The translations under genes were made by a program, and so were the position numbers. Positions 15,928-25,203 of a stretch of DNA of 64,000 nucleotides are shown in pieces. Position 1 is the first letter of the stretch, and each line of letters starts with the position of its first letter. A model generated the notes under the pieces. The model worked only from the letters and a program-made list of their open reading frames with translations. It was not told where the DNA came from and made no database searches. Source of the DNA: Pedobacter chinensis (GTDB lineage: Bacteria > Bacteroidota > Bacteroidia > Sphingobacteriales > Sphingobacteriaceae); the NCBI RefSeq assembly GCF_003339865.1, contig NZ_QPKV01000003.1, positions 372,001 to 436,000 on the forward strand, written 5' to 3'.

Positions 15928-17052
15928 ATGAGCAGGCGTAGTAAATTTTCAAGATTTATCAGATCACTGTGGGTTTATTTCCTATTGTTGTTGATTTTAA
16001 ACTCCTGCAGGGCACCGCAGGGTGTGGCAAATTACGCTACGGATAAGCGTGGCTTAAAAGATTTTTATCAATCCTATTTTTCAATGGGCGTAGCGGTAGG
16101 TGTGAAAAATCTTGTTGGCGATGAAGCTGAACTGATTAAAAAACAATTTAACAGCCTTACTGCTGAAAATGCCATGAAAATGGGGCCTCTGCAGCCAAGA
16201 GAAGGGTTTTTTTATTGGAAAGATGCAGATTCGATTGTAAACTTCGCGGTAAAAAATGGAATCAGAATTCGCGGACACAATTTATGCTGGCATGAACAAA
16301 CACCAAACTGGCTTTTTAAAGGAAAAGATGGGAAAGAAGTTACGAAAGATGTTTTATTGCAACGTTTAAAAGATCACATTACAACAGTGGTTAGTCGTTA
16401 TAAAGGTAAAATTTATGCCTGGGATGTGGTAAACGAGGCAATTGATGATGATCCTGCGAAATTCATGCGCGATTCAAAATGGTATCAGATCTGCGGAGAA
16501 GATTTCATTGTAAAAGCCTTTGAATATGCTCATGCTGCCGATCCAAACGCCAAACTTTATTATAACGATTATAACACCGAACGGCCAGAAAAGCGTGAAA
16601 GAATTTATAAACTGTTAAAAAGTTTAAAAGATAAAGGTGTGCCTGTTGATGGAGTTGGATTACAAGCGCATTGGTCGTTGCAGGAACCAACAGAGATTGA
16701 ACTTAGTACTGCTATAGAAAGATATTCATCACTTGGATTGAAAATTCAGTTTACAGAAGTTGATATGTCCATTTATCCCTGGGAGAAAAACAAGCGTGAT
16801 CGAAAACCAGGAGAATCTGATGAATTTACAGCCGAATTACAGCAGAAACAAGCAGAACAATATGCAATGGTTTTCAAGCTGTTTCGTGAGTATAAAGATG
16901 TAATTACCAATGTCACTTTTTGGAATATCTCTGACCGGCATTCATGGCTTGATGAATACCCGGTAATGGGCAGAAAAAATTATCCGCTACTTTTTGATAC
17001 CCACCTGCAGCCCAAAAAAGCATATTGGGAAGTGATCAATTTTAAAAAATAA
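15928..17052 (+). CDS. GH10 endo-1,4-beta-xylanase, lipoprotein
   Basis: A 374-aa single-domain GH10 enzyme that cuts the xylan backbone. The N-terminus has a lipoprotein signal (LLLILNSCRAPQG, lipidated Cys near 27), so it is membrane-anchored. Catalytic residues: acid/base Glu near 170 in WDVVNEAID and nucleophile Glu near 277 in IQFTEVDM. RGHNLCWHEQTPNW and GVGLQAHW are further GH10 signatures. GH115 follows after five bases and GH43 after that, forming one operon for glucuronoxylan. Compared with the second GH10 at 30.2 kb it lacks an inserted binding module, so it may act on short oligomers. Confidence 0.96.
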   Translation: MSRRSKFSRFIRSLWVYFLLLLILNSCRAPQGVANYATDKRGLKDFYQSYFSMGVAVGVKNLVGDEAELIKKQFNSLTAENAMKMGPLQPREGFFYWKDADSIVNFAVKNGIRIRGHNLCWHEQTPNWLFKGKDGKEVTKDVLLQRLKDHITTVVSRYKGKIYAWDVVNEAIDDDPAKFMRDSKWYQICGEDFIVKAFEYAHAADPNAKLYYNDYNTERPEKRERIYKLLKSLKDKGVPVDGVGLQAHWSLQEPTEIELSTAIERYSSLGLKIQFTEVDMSIYPWEKNKRDRKPGESDEFTAELQQKQAEQYAMVFKLFREYKDVITNVTFWNISDRHSWLDEYPVMGRKNYPLLFDTHLQPKKAYWEVINFKK

Positions 17053-17057
17053 ATAAC

Positions 17058-19925
17058 ATGAAGAAACTCATTCTCCTTATCGTATTGCTAGGTTTCAAAA
17101 CCATTTGTCTGGCCGCTGCTGCCGACCCATTTGTATCAAACACTTTTGTTAACGGCAGTTTTTCTATATCAAGTAAAGGCCGGGTTTCATCTATTCTGGT
17201 TAGTGGAAACGAATGGCCAGGGGTAGTAAGGGCAGCTAAAAACCTTCAGGTCGACTTACAAAAAGTGACAGGAATTAATCCGGGTTTCTCTATTGATAAA
17301 GCATCGGGGATGGTTATTATTATCGGTACAATTGGTAAGAGTACCATCATTGATGAGTTGATCAGAAACAATAAAATTAATGTTGGTGGCATTGCAGGAA
17401 ATTGGGAAAGCACATTAATTGAGGTAATCAAAAATCCGGTTTCCGGGGTAGATTCTGCTTTGGTAATTGCGGGGAGCGATAAACGCGGAACAATTTATGG
17501 TGTGTACGAGCTTTCCAGCCAAATCGGTGTTTCGCCCTGGTACTACTGGGCTGATGTTCCGGTAAAAAAGAACAATGCTTTATTCGCTATTTCCGGAAGA
17601 CACGTGATTTCATCACCTGCTGTGAAATACAGAGGGATTTTTCTGAATGATGAAGCGCCGGCTTTATCAGGTTGGAGCAAAAAAGAATTTGGAGGATTTA
17701 ACAGCAAGTTTTATGAGCAGGTTTTTGAACTCATTCTTCGCTTGAAAGGTAATTATTTATGGCCGGCCATGTGGGGAAGTGCTTTTAATGATGATGATAA
17801 AATGAATCCTGTTTTAGCGGATGAATATGGCGTTGTGATTGGAACTTCGCATCATGAGCCATTAACCAGAGCACATGATGAATGGAAAAGATACAAAGGT
17901 GGTAAATGGAACTATGATCAAAACCCGGAGCAGTTGAGAGAATTTTGGGAAAGTGGTTTCAAACGCGTGTCAGATAAAGAACAAATTATAACCGTTGGCA
18001 TGCGTGGTGATGGCGATGAACCTATGACTGAAGGAACTGCTACTGCATTGCTTGAAAAAATCGTGAAAGATCAGCGGGCGATTATTGAAAAAGTAACGCA
18101 AAAACCTGCATCAGAAACTCCACAACTTTGGGCGCTTTATAAAGAAGTTCAGGCTTATTACGATAAAGGAATGCGTGTTCCTGATGACATCACGCTGTTG
18201 CTTTGCGATGATAATTGGGGAAACATCAGGAAACTTCCAAAGTTAAATGAAGCGCCAAGAAAGGGTGGTTACGGCATTTACTATCATTTCGATTATGTTG
18301 GTGATCCACGTAATTACAAGTGGATCAACACCAACCCGATTCAAAAAATCTGGGAGCAAATGAATCTTGCCTATGAATACAATGCCAATCAAATCTGGAT
18401 AGTAAACGTGGGAGATTTAAAACCTATGGAATTTCCGATATCTTTTTTCCTGGATTATGCCTGGGCACCCGATGCCATTCCTGCAGAAAAATTAAAACAA
18501 TACACCATCAATTGGGCCAAACAACAGTTTGGAAAAACATATGCTGCTGAAACAGGTGATATACTAGATCAATATTCCAAATACAATGGCCGCATAAAGC
18601 CCGAGTTATTAACAGATAGTATTTACAGTTTAACGCACTACAACGAGTTCGAAAATGTAGTAACCGATTATAGAAATTTAGAGGAAAAGGCCAGGTTTAT
18701 TTATAATCAGGTTCCTGCAGAGCAAAAAGATGCTTACTATCAATTGGTCATGCATCCTGTTGAGGCAAGTGCAAATCTTTATGATCTTTATTATCATGTG
18801 GCCAAGAATAAACTTTATGCTAAACAGGGGCGTTTTGCCACAAACGCCATAGCCGATAAAGTTTCGCAATTGTACAAGCGTGATGAAGAAATAACCAATT
18901 ATTACAACAAAATAATGGCTGGTGGTAAGTGGGATCACATGATGGATCAAACCCATATTGGTTATACTTATTGGCAGCAGCCAGAAAAAAATTCTATCCC
19001 AAACACGGTAATTCTGACCCTTACAGGTAACCTGAACAAAGCTCAAATGGGGCTGGCCGTTGAGGGTAGTGATTCTTCATGGACAGGCAAAGAAAAAGCT
19101 GATATTGCCCTGCCAACTTTTGATTTTTATACTAACAAGCCTCGTTATTTTGAGTTGTTTAATAAAGCAAAAGGCTCTTTTAGTTATCAAATCAAGGCCC
19201 CGGCTTATGTAATAGTCGATTTTCCGAAAGGCGAAGTAAGCCATGAGCAAAGGATCTTTTTGAGTATAGATTGGGCAAAAGCCCCTAAGGGAAAATCACA
19301 AACCATCATAAATGTTTCCGGAAGCGATGGCTCAAAAATTTCAGTACTGGTTCATTTGGATAATACCAGATTGGCCGATCAAAAAATCAATGCCTTTGTG
19401 CCTCAAAATGGTTACATTTCTATGGAAGCACCAAGTTATAACCGTGCAATAAACAACCGCCCGGTATTTTGGAGAATCATTCCAAATTATGGTAAAACGT
19501 CCGGAGGTGTAATTCCTGTTCCGGTTACTTCACCTGTCCAAACCCTCAGTACCAATACTCCTCATTTAGAATATGATATTTACCTGAATGAAACCGGATC
19601 ATTCAACTTAAATAGTTTCATATCACCAACCATTGATTTTGCCAATGGCGAAGGATTGAAATTTGCCGTCTCTATTGATGATGAGCCGCCTGTCATTGTA
19701 AATATCAGTACTGATTATAAAACAGAAAATGCATGGCGAAGATCAGTTGCCGACAATATAAAGATATTTAAAACTCCAATAAAATTTAATAACACGGGCA
19801 AGCATACCATCAAATATTGGATGATCAGTCCAGGAGTGGTATTGCAAAAACTGGTGCTTGATCTTGGTGGTTTAAAGCCCAGTTTCCTGGGTCCTCCGGA
19901 AACTTTTGTTAGTGAAGTAAAATAA
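17058..19925 (+). CDS. GH115 xylan alpha-1,2-glucuronidase
   Basis: A 955-aa secreted protein with a signal peptide (about 1-20, cleavage in LAAAADPF). The family removes (4-O-methyl)glucuronic acid side chains from xylan. Seen: the N-terminal domain (about 25-180), the central barrel with KYRGIFLNDEAPALSGW, GNYLWPAMWGSAF and GTSHHEPLTRAHDEW, the WIVNVGDLKPMEFP segment, and a long C-terminal beta region (about 780-950) with the closing motif TIKYWMISPGVVLQKLVLD. Its length is typical. It sits between GH10 and GH43 in one transcript. The uronate it frees is the presumable source for the SDR/UxuA steps encoded nearby. Confidence 0.95.
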   Translation: MKKLILLIVLLGFKTICLAAAADPFVSNTFVNGSFSISSKGRVSSILVSGNEWPGVVRAAKNLQVDLQKVTGINPGFSIDKASGMVIIIGTIGKSTIIDELIRNNKINVGGIAGNWESTLIEVIKNPVSGVDSALVIAGSDKRGTIYGVYELSSQIGVSPWYYWADVPVKKNNALFAISGRHVISSPAVKYRGIFLNDEAPALSGWSKKEFGGFNSKFYEQVFELILRLKGNYLWPAMWGSAFNDDDKMNPVLADEYGVVIGTSHHEPLTRAHDEWKRYKGGKWNYDQNPEQLREFWESGFKRVSDKEQIITVGMRGDGDEPMTEGTATALLEKIVKDQRAIIEKVTQKPASETPQLWALYKEVQAYYDKGMRVPDDITLLLCDDNWGNIRKLPKLNEAPRKGGYGIYYHFDYVGDPRNYKWINTNPIQKIWEQMNLAYEYNANQIWIVNVGDLKPMEFPISFFLDYAWAPDAIPAEKLKQYTINWAKQQFGKTYAAETGDILDQYSKYNGRIKPELLTDSIYSLTHYNEFENVVTDYRNLEEKARFIYNQVPAEQKDAYYQLVMHPVEASANLYDLYYHVAKNKLYAKQGRFATNAIADKVSQLYKRDEEITNYYNKIMAGGKWDHMMDQTHIGYTYWQQPEKNSIPNTVILTLTGNLNKAQMGLAVEGSDSSWTGKEKADIALPTFDFYTNKPRYFELFNKAKGSFSYQIKAPAYVIVDFPKGEVSHEQRIFLSIDWAKAPKGKSQTIINVSGSDGSKISVLVHLDNTRLADQKINAFVPQNGYISMEAPSYNRAINNRPVFWRIIPNYGKTSGGVIPVPVTSPVQTLSTNTPHLEYDIYLNETGSFNLNSFISPTIDFANGEGLKFAVSIDDEPPVIVNISTDYKTENAWRRSVADNIKIFKTPIKFNNTGKHTIKYWMISPGVVLQKLVLDLGGLKPSFLGPPETFVSEVK

Positions 19926-19954
19926 ACTTTAACCATTTATAACCTGAAAATAAG

Positions 19955-21052
19955 ATGAACAATTTTAAAAAACTATTTGGATTAGGACTGATTGTAGGGG
20001 TTGCATCAACCAGTTCCTGTCAGCAAAATGCTAAAAACACCAATGCCGAAACCAGCGATACGAGTAAGAAATCAAAATATTTATCGCAGCCTTTGATCAG
20101 CGAAATTTATACTGCTGATCCATCAGCACATGTTTTTGATGGCAAGATCTACATCTATCCATCGCACGATATTGAAGCTGGAACACCTGAAAATGATAAT
20201 GGAGATCATTTTGACATGCGGGATTATCATGTTTTAAGTATGGATAGCATCAACGGCAAAGTAACGGATCATGGTGTGGCTTTGAGCGTGAAGGATATTC
20301 CCTGGGCTGGCCGTCAGCTTTGGGCGCCTGATGCAGCTTTTAAAAATGGAACCTACTATTTATATTTTCCTGTGAAGGATAAAAATGATGTTTTTAGAAT
20401 AGGGGTGGCAACTTCTAAAAATCCGGCTGGTCCGTTTAAAGCAGAGCCTAAGCCAATTGAAGGAAGTTTCAGCATTGATCCGGCGGTTTTTACAGATACT
20501 GATGGTTCAACATATATGTACTATGGGGGGATCTGGGGCGGCCAGTTACAGCGCTGGAATAATGGAAAATATGATGCAAATGGTTCTAAAACAGATTCGC
20601 AAAAAGAAAATGAATCAGCTTTAACCGCCAAAGTTGTCAGGTTGAGTCAAAACATGTTAGGCTTTGATGAGCCTGTAAAAGATGTAGTGATTTTGGATGA
20701 AAATGGTAAGCCATTGTTAACAAAAGATCATGATCGCCGTTTCTTTGAAGGAGCCTGGATGCATAAGTACAATGGGAAATATTATTTTACCTATTCTACA
20801 GGCGATACACATTTGCTGGCTTCGGCAATAGGTGATAGTCCTTACGGTCCTTTCAAATATCAGGGAACGTTTATGAATCCTGTTGAAGGTTGGACCACTC
20901 ATCATTCCATTATCGAAATTAAAGGTAAATGGTATATTTTTTATCACGATACACAACTTTCGGGTAAAACACATTTAAGAAATATCAAGGTAACAGAACT
21001 TACGCATAATGCCGATGGTACGATTGCTTTAATTGAACCAATGAAAAAGTAA
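19955..21052 (+). CDS. GH43 family glycosidase, lipoprotein (beta-xylosidase/arabinofuranosidase type)
   Basis: A 365-aa five-bladed propeller enzyme with lipobox STSSC (Cys near 23). GH43 catalytic residues are visible: base Asp in TADPSAHVF, pKa-modulating Asp in SIDPAVF, and acid Glu in FFEGAWMHKYNGKYY. GH43 enzymes remove xylose or arabinose. In this operon, after GH10 and GH115, release of xylose or arabinose from xylo-oligosaccharides is likely, but substrate cannot be fixed from sequence. It is the last gene of the first xylan operon and is followed directly by a repeat array. Confidence 0.93.
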   Translation: MNNFKKLFGLGLIVGVASTSSCQQNAKNTNAETSDTSKKSKYLSQPLISEIYTADPSAHVFDGKIYIYPSHDIEAGTPENDNGDHFDMRDYHVLSMDSINGKVTDHGVALSVKDIPWAGRQLWAPDAAFKNGTYYLYFPVKDKNDVFRIGVATSKNPAGPFKAEPKPIEGSFSIDPAVFTDTDGSTYMYYGGIWGGQLQRWNNGKYDANGSKTDSQKENESALTAKVVRLSQNMLGFDEPVKDVVILDENGKPLLTKDHDRRFFEGAWMHKYNGKYYFTYSTGDTHLLASAIGDSPYGPFKYQGTFMNPVEGWTTHHSIIEIKGKWYIFYHDTQLSGKTHLRNIKVTELTHNADGTIALIEPMKK

Positions 21053-21058
21053 TTATTC

Positions 21059-21425
21059 CAACTTGCGAAGTCTCAAAGGGTTTGCGGGCGGTGCGACTTC
21101 GCAAGTTTTGTTGGTTTTGAAAGATGTTCCGATAGGCGGGATTTGGAAAAGGAAGTTCTTTAAAGGCTGACGAAGTTTTGCTCACACGCTTTCCGATCAA
21201 ACTTCGTAAGTCAGTCCAACTTGCGAAGTCTCAAAGGGTTTGCAGGCGGTGCGACTTCGCAAGTTTTGTTGGTTTGGAAAGATGTTCCGATAGGCGGGAT
21301 TTGGAAAAGGAAGTTCTTTAAAGACTGACGAAGTTTTGCTCACACGCTTTCCGATCAAACTTCGTAAGTCAGTCCAACTTGCGAAGTCTCAAAGGGTTTG
21401 CGGGCGGTGCGACTTCGAAAGTTTC
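21059..21425. repeat. 158-bp tandem repeat array, 2.3 units
   Basis: Units start CCAACTTGCGAAGTCTCAAA at 21059, 21216 and 21374 (periods 157 and 158); the third stops after about 45 bp. Full units are nearly identical. Each contains two inverted pairs: AACTTGCGAAGTC with GACTTCGCAAGTT, and CTGACGAAGTTT with AAACTTCGTAAGTCAG. The family is the same as in the array at 33.99 kb but in the opposite orientation. It fills the gap between GH43 and the DUF5009 gene. Confidence 0.88.
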
Positions 21426-21445
21426 AAAGTTTATCTGCTAATCGA

Positions 21446-21457
21446 GGTTTGCAAACC
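21446..21457. promoter_or_regulatory. 12-bp perfect palindrome upstream of DUF5009 gene
   Basis: GGTTTGCAAACC lies 88 bp before the ATG at 21545, inside a longer imperfect palindrome (CGAGGTTTG/CAAACCCCG). It might be an operator or the tail of the repeat element. There is no other recognisable content between the array and the gene. Confidence 0.35.
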
Positions 21458-21544
21458 CCGGCTAACTTTAATACTCATCCAAATCAATTATTTCTCTTTA
21501 TAAAAACAAAACTTTAAATTAGTTCGCTAAACCAAGCCCTAAAC

Positions 21545-22705
21545 ATGACCGAACCAAAACAACGTCTTCTTTCACTTGATTTTTTTAGAGGATTAACTGT
21601 AGCAGCAATGATATTGGTTAATAATCCGGGCAGTTGGGGTCATATTTATGCACCTTTAGAACATGCAGAATGGAATGGCTGCACACCTACTGATTTGATT
21701 TTTCCATTCTTTCTTTGGATTGTTGGTGTTTCAATTGCTTTTGCCATGAGCAGTAGTAAAGCCAATCCATCCACACATGGAACAACCATACTTAGGGCCA
21801 TTAAACGAGGCGTTATTCTTTATTTGCTTGGATTTTTCCTGGCAATTTTTGGTAAAATCATGGGAGTGATCATCGATGGGAAAAGTTTGCTCGAAGCCTT
21901 TCAAACCGTTCGCTTATTAGGTGTGCTTCAGCGCATTGGGATTGTGTTTATCATCAGCAGCATCATTTTCTTAAAGTGCTCTGGTAAAACAATTTTCAGA
22001 GTGTTCATTATCATCCTGGCGGTTTATTGGGCATTGATGACTTTTGTTCCGGTTCCTGGAGTTGGTTATGCAAATATGGAAAAAGAAACCAACCTTGCCG
22101 CCTGGATAGATCGTGGAATTTTAACAGAATCACATACCTGGGCCGCTGCTAAAACCTGGGATCCTGAAGGTGTTTTAAGTACATTGCCGGCAATTGGTAC
22201 CTGTTTGTTTGGTATTTTGGCTGGAATCTGGATGCGAAGAAAAGACGTGGATAATCCAACTAAAGTGGCCTGGTTGTTTACTGCGGGCATAGGTGCTGTC
22301 ATTTTAGGCTTACTATGGGATCTTCAATTTCCAATAAATAAAGCTTTATGGACAAGCTCATATGTTTTGTATGCAGGCGGCTTAGCATCAGTTGGTTTGG
22401 CACTTTGTTATTGGCTAATAGATGTTCAGGGTTATAAAAAAATAACCACCCCGTTTGTTGTTTATGGTGTAAACGCCATTACTGTTTTTTTTCTGGCCGG
22501 TTTAATGCCGAGGGTTTTAAACTTAATTAAGTTTACCAATGCAGATGGAACGAAAACAGCCTTGCTGGAGAAATTTTATAAAACCTGCTACACACCATTT
22601 TTCTCTCCAATAAATGCTTCGCTCGTTTGGGCGATCAGTTATGTGCTTGGTTTTTATGTGCTACTGTACATCATGTATAAAAAGAATATCATCATTAAAG
22701 TTTAA
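21545..22705 (+). CDS. DUF5009/HGSNAT-like multi-pass membrane protein
   Basis: A 386-aa polytopic membrane protein with about ten hydrophobic segments. It starts RLLSLDFFRGLTVAAMILVN and contains WNGCTPTDLIFPFFLW, the hallmark of the heparan-alpha-glucosaminide N-acetyltransferase-like / NagX group. The animal enzyme passes acetyl groups across a membrane to a sugar; for bacterial members the function is unsettled. Placement between xylan enzymes and a LacI regulator suggests handling of sugars or acetyl groups from acetylated xylan, but this is inference. The second lacI follows 54 bp downstream and may be co-transcribed. Confidence 0.85.
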   Translation: MTEPKQRLLSLDFFRGLTVAAMILVNNPGSWGHIYAPLEHAEWNGCTPTDLIFPFFLWIVGVSIAFAMSSSKANPSTHGTTILRAIKRGVILYLLGFFLAIFGKIMGVIIDGKSLLEAFQTVRLLGVLQRIGIVFIISSIIFLKCSGKTIFRVFIIILAVYWALMTFVPVPGVGYANMEKETNLAAWIDRGILTESHTWAAAKTWDPEGVLSTLPAIGTCLFGILAGIWMRRKDVDNPTKVAWLFTAGIGAVILGLLWDLQFPINKALWTSSYVLYAGGLASVGLALCYWLIDVQGYKKITTPFVVYGVNAITVFFLAGLMPRVLNLIKFTNADGTKTALLEKFYKTCYTPFFSPINASLVWAISYVLGFYVLLYIMYKKNIIIKV

Positions 22706-22720
22706 TTGTTAAATTGCCAG

Positions 22721-22734
22721 AACAATCGGTTGAA
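22721..22734. promoter_or_regulatory. Degenerate LacI-type operator (site E)
   Basis: AACAATCGGTTGAA keeps the ten-base core CAATCGGTTG of the perfect sites but not the outer bases. It lies 26 bp before the second lacI gene. It may be a weak autoregulatory site. Confidence 0.4.
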
Positions 22735-22759
22735 CTAATCTATCTCTATACATTTAATT

Positions 22760-23779
22760 TTGAAGAAGAAAACGACTATATACGATATTGCTAAAGAGCT
22801 CAACATTACAGTTTCAACTGTATCAAGAGCTTTAAGTGGTTTTCCTGCAATAAGTGATGCAACTAAAAAAGCGGTTATAGAAACGGCAAGAAAATTAAAT
22901 TATAGTCCGAATAAGTTAGCATCAGCATTAAAATCGGGTAAAACCCATATCATTGGTGTGATTGTACCCAGTGTTCAGGCACATTTTTTTGCCTCAATTA
23001 TACATTGTATTGAAGATGGGTTGAAAGACAGTGGCTATAGGGTAATCATTTACCAATCTAATGAGTCAGTTGAAAATGAAATCAACGGAGTAAGAACTTT
23101 ACTTGAGGCTCAGGTTGACGGAATTATGGCGTCAATGTCACTAGAAACGCAAGATGTATCTCACTTTGCAGAAATTATAAAACAGAATAAACCATTAATT
23201 CTCTTTGATCGTGTTCATGATGATTTAGCCGTGCCAACAATAACGCTTGATGATTTTAGAGCTGGCTATTTGGCAACGCAGCACCTGATTGACCGTGGTT
23301 ATAAAAAGATTGCATTTGTTACAACTGTTCATCAAATCAAGATTTTTAATGATAGGTTAAAGGGTTATAAAGCAGCTTTGGCCGATAACGATCTGCCGGT
23401 AATTGATGAACACATCATCTTTGGTGGCTTATCCATTAAAGACGGCCGGTTTGGTGCAGGTAAATTAATGCGTAGTGCAAATAAGCCAGATGCAATAGTG
23501 GCCGGTGATGACTTTACCGCTTTGGGCGTAATTAAAAAACTTAAAGAAATTGATGAAACTCCTCCTGAAGTTGGGGTGATCGGTTTTGCCAATGAAGCTT
23601 TTTCAGCATATATTACTCCGAATCTCTCAACAATAGATCAGCATCCTTCACAAATAGGGAGGGAATGCGCTAAGATGTTCTTGAAGATGGTTCATCAGGA
23701 AAGTCCTTATAAAAAGATTGAACATATTGTGCTCGATCCAACGGTTGTGGAAAGGCAATCTACAGGTAAATTGCCTTGA
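22760..23779 (+). CDS. LacI-family transcriptional regulator 2
   Basis: A 339-aa LacI-type regulator with the helix-turn-helix TTIYDIAKELNITVSTVSRA, the hinge (NYSPNKLASALK) and a sugar-binding domain starting HIIGVIVPSV. It starts with TTG at 22760; no in-frame ATG precedes it and the helix-turn-helix begins immediately, so TTG is the best start. It converges with uxuA (4-bp gap). The recognition helix (VSTVSRA) resembles that of regulator 1 (ATTVSRG), so overlapping operator preference is possible. It is a second candidate for the TGCAAYCGRTTGCA sites. Confidence 0.93.
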   Translation: MKKKTTIYDIAKELNITVSTVSRALSGFPAISDATKKAVIETARKLNYSPNKLASALKSGKTHIIGVIVPSVQAHFFASIIHCIEDGLKDSGYRVIIYQSNESVENEINGVRTLLEAQVDGIMASMSLETQDVSHFAEIIKQNKPLILFDRVHDDLAVPTITLDDFRAGYLATQHLIDRGYKKIAFVTTVHQIKIFNDRLKGYKAALADNDLPVIDEHIIFGGLSIKDGRFGAGKLMRSANKPDAIVAGDDFTALGVIKKLKEIDETPPEVGVIGFANEAFSAYITPNLSTIDQHPSQIGRECAKMFLKMVHQESPYKKIEHIVLDPTVVERQSTGKLP

Positions 23780-23783
23780 TATA

Positions 23784-24953
23784 TCAACCGAAAAGCGTTT
23801 TGCTGATTCCCATTTCCAGGCCACGTATTTCTGCCAGGCCTTTTAATCGTCCAATGGCCGAATAACCAGGATAAGGGTTTTTAGCTAAATCATCCAACAT
23901 CTGATGACCGTGGTCAGGTCTCATTGGAATTTCCCGGTTCTCGGCATGCATTAATTTTACGGCTTCCTTTACCAGTGTGTACATATCGGCGTCGCCTTCA
24001 AGGTGGTTGGCTTCGAAGAAATTTCCGTCTTTATCCCGTTGCGTACTCCTTAAGTGCAGGAAATATATTCTTGAACCTAACCGTTTAATCATCCCTGGCA
24101 GGTCATTATCTGGTCTTGCGCCAAATGACCCGCTGCAAAAACAAAAACCATTTGATTTAGCCGGTACTTTATCTATAATATATCGGGCATCTGCTTCTGT
24201 GCTCATGATTCTTGGTAAACCCAGGATAGGATAGGGCGGATCATCCGGATGGATGGCCATTTGCATTTCATGTTCATCGGCAACGGGTGTAATCTCTGAT
24301 AGAAACTGGGTGAGGTTATCTCTTAATACCTCTGCTGTTATGCCTTTAAAACCATCAAGCAGCGAAAGCACCTGCCCGGGTGTAAAATGATCTTTGCTTC
24401 CCGGCAAACCCTGCAGGCAATTCCCCATTAACGTTTTTTTATCTTCATCTGTTAAATTAGTGAAATAATGAGTTGCTTTTTCTATTTCTTCTTTTGAGTA
24501 ATCAAGCCCAGCATCGGGTCTTTTTAATAAAAACAAATCAAATGCAATAAAAGCAGTTTTTTCAAAGCGTAGGGCTAAAGCGCCGGTGCTGGTTTCATAC
24601 TTCAGGTTGGTGCGCATCCAATCCAGTACCGGCATAAAATTGTAAGTAATTACTTTAATTCCACAAATGGCCAGATTAACTAAACTGATTTTGTAATTTT
24701 CTATCCAGGTTTTGTAATTGCCTGCCCGCTTTTTTATATCCTCATGTACAGGTAAACTTTCTACCACACTCCAGCTCATGCCAGATTTTTCTATTTCCTG
24801 TTTTCTTTTTTCTATTTCATCGACAGTCCATATTTCTCCAACAAGTATATGGTGCAGTGCAGTAACCACACCTGTGCAGCCAGCTTGTTTTATATCTGCC
24901 AAGCTAACAATATCGCCGGGCCCATACCAGCGCATGGTTTGTATCATTTTCAT
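23784..24953 (-). CDS. uxuA: Mannonate dehydratase
   Basis: UxuA dehydrates D-mannonate to 2-keto-3-deoxygluconate in hexuronate catabolism. Its 389 aa are normal. Recognised from the start [30 protein letters not shown], the metal-site region [14 protein letters not shown], the HLRSTQRD segment and the C-terminal [11 protein letters not shown]. It is transcribed away from the susC operon, with 250 bp between them that hold two LacI-type sites. Its substrate would come from glucuronate released by GH115, through an isomerase (not in this window) and the SDR at 14.7 kb. Confidence 0.96.
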   Translation of the reverse strand: MKMIQTMRWYGPGDIVSLADIKQAGCTGVVTALHHILVGEIWTVDEIEKRKQEIEKSGMSWSVVESLPVHEDIKKRAGNYKTWIENYKISLVNLAICGIKVITYNFMPVLDWMRTNLKYETSTGALALRFEKTAFIAFDLFLLKRPDAGLDYSKEEIEKATHYFTNLTDEDKKTLMGNCLQGLPGSKDHFTPGQVLSLLDGFKGITAEVLRDNLTQFLSEITPVADEHEMQMAIHPDDPPYPILGLPRIMSTEADARYIIDKVPAKSNGFCFCSGSFGARPDNDLPGMIKRLGSRIYFLHLRSTQRDKDGNFFEANHLEGDADMYTLVKEAVKLMHAENREIPMRPDHGHQMLDDLAKNPYPGYSAIGRLKGLAEIRGLEMGISKTLFG

Positions 24954-24980
24954 ATTTTATAAAGATTGATTTTTATATTA

Positions 24981-24994
24981 TGCAATCGGTACAG
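24981..24994. promoter_or_regulatory. Partial LacI-type operator (site B) in the uxuA leader
   Basis: TGCAATCGGT matches ten of the fourteen bases of the perfect site; the last four differ. It lies 28 bp upstream of the uxuA start and just downstream of a -7-like TACTTTTA on the minus strand (25004-24997), so it would cover the start of the uxuA transcript. The centre-to-centre distance to site C is 76 bp. Confidence 0.5.
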
Positions 24995-25056
24995 GATAAA
25001 AGTACGCCATTTTTGCCGATTTAATCGCTATTTAAAATAAATTAAAAAATATTTTA

Positions 25057-25070
25057 TGCAATCGGTTGCA
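25057..25070. promoter_or_regulatory. LacI-type operator (site C) at the susC promoter
   Basis: TGCAATCGGTTGCA is the exact reverse complement of site A. It covers the proposed -33 TTG (25066-25068) of the susC operon. Confidence 0.75.
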
Positions 25071-25096
25071 AATTCGTTTTTTAATTTCTACTTTTA
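25066..25096 (+). promoter_or_regulatory. Candidate promoter of the xylan susC operon
   Basis: TTG at 25066-25068, 20 bp, then TACTTTTA at 25089-25096 (one mismatch from TAnnTTTG). Transcription would start near 25103, leaving a leader of about 100 nt before the ATG at 25204. Confidence 0.6.
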
Positions 25097-25203
25097 TCAT
25101 AACCAAATATACTTAAGCTCCATTCGCCACTTCAAAACAGGTGAATAGAATCTTAAGGTTATTTAAAACACAGCTAATGACTGTTAATTAAATTGAACCT
25201 TTT

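Noticed and set aside
18678..19046. 122-aa minus-strand frame inside GH115
   Set aside because: It is antisense to a conserved region of the glucuronidase, with no start signal.
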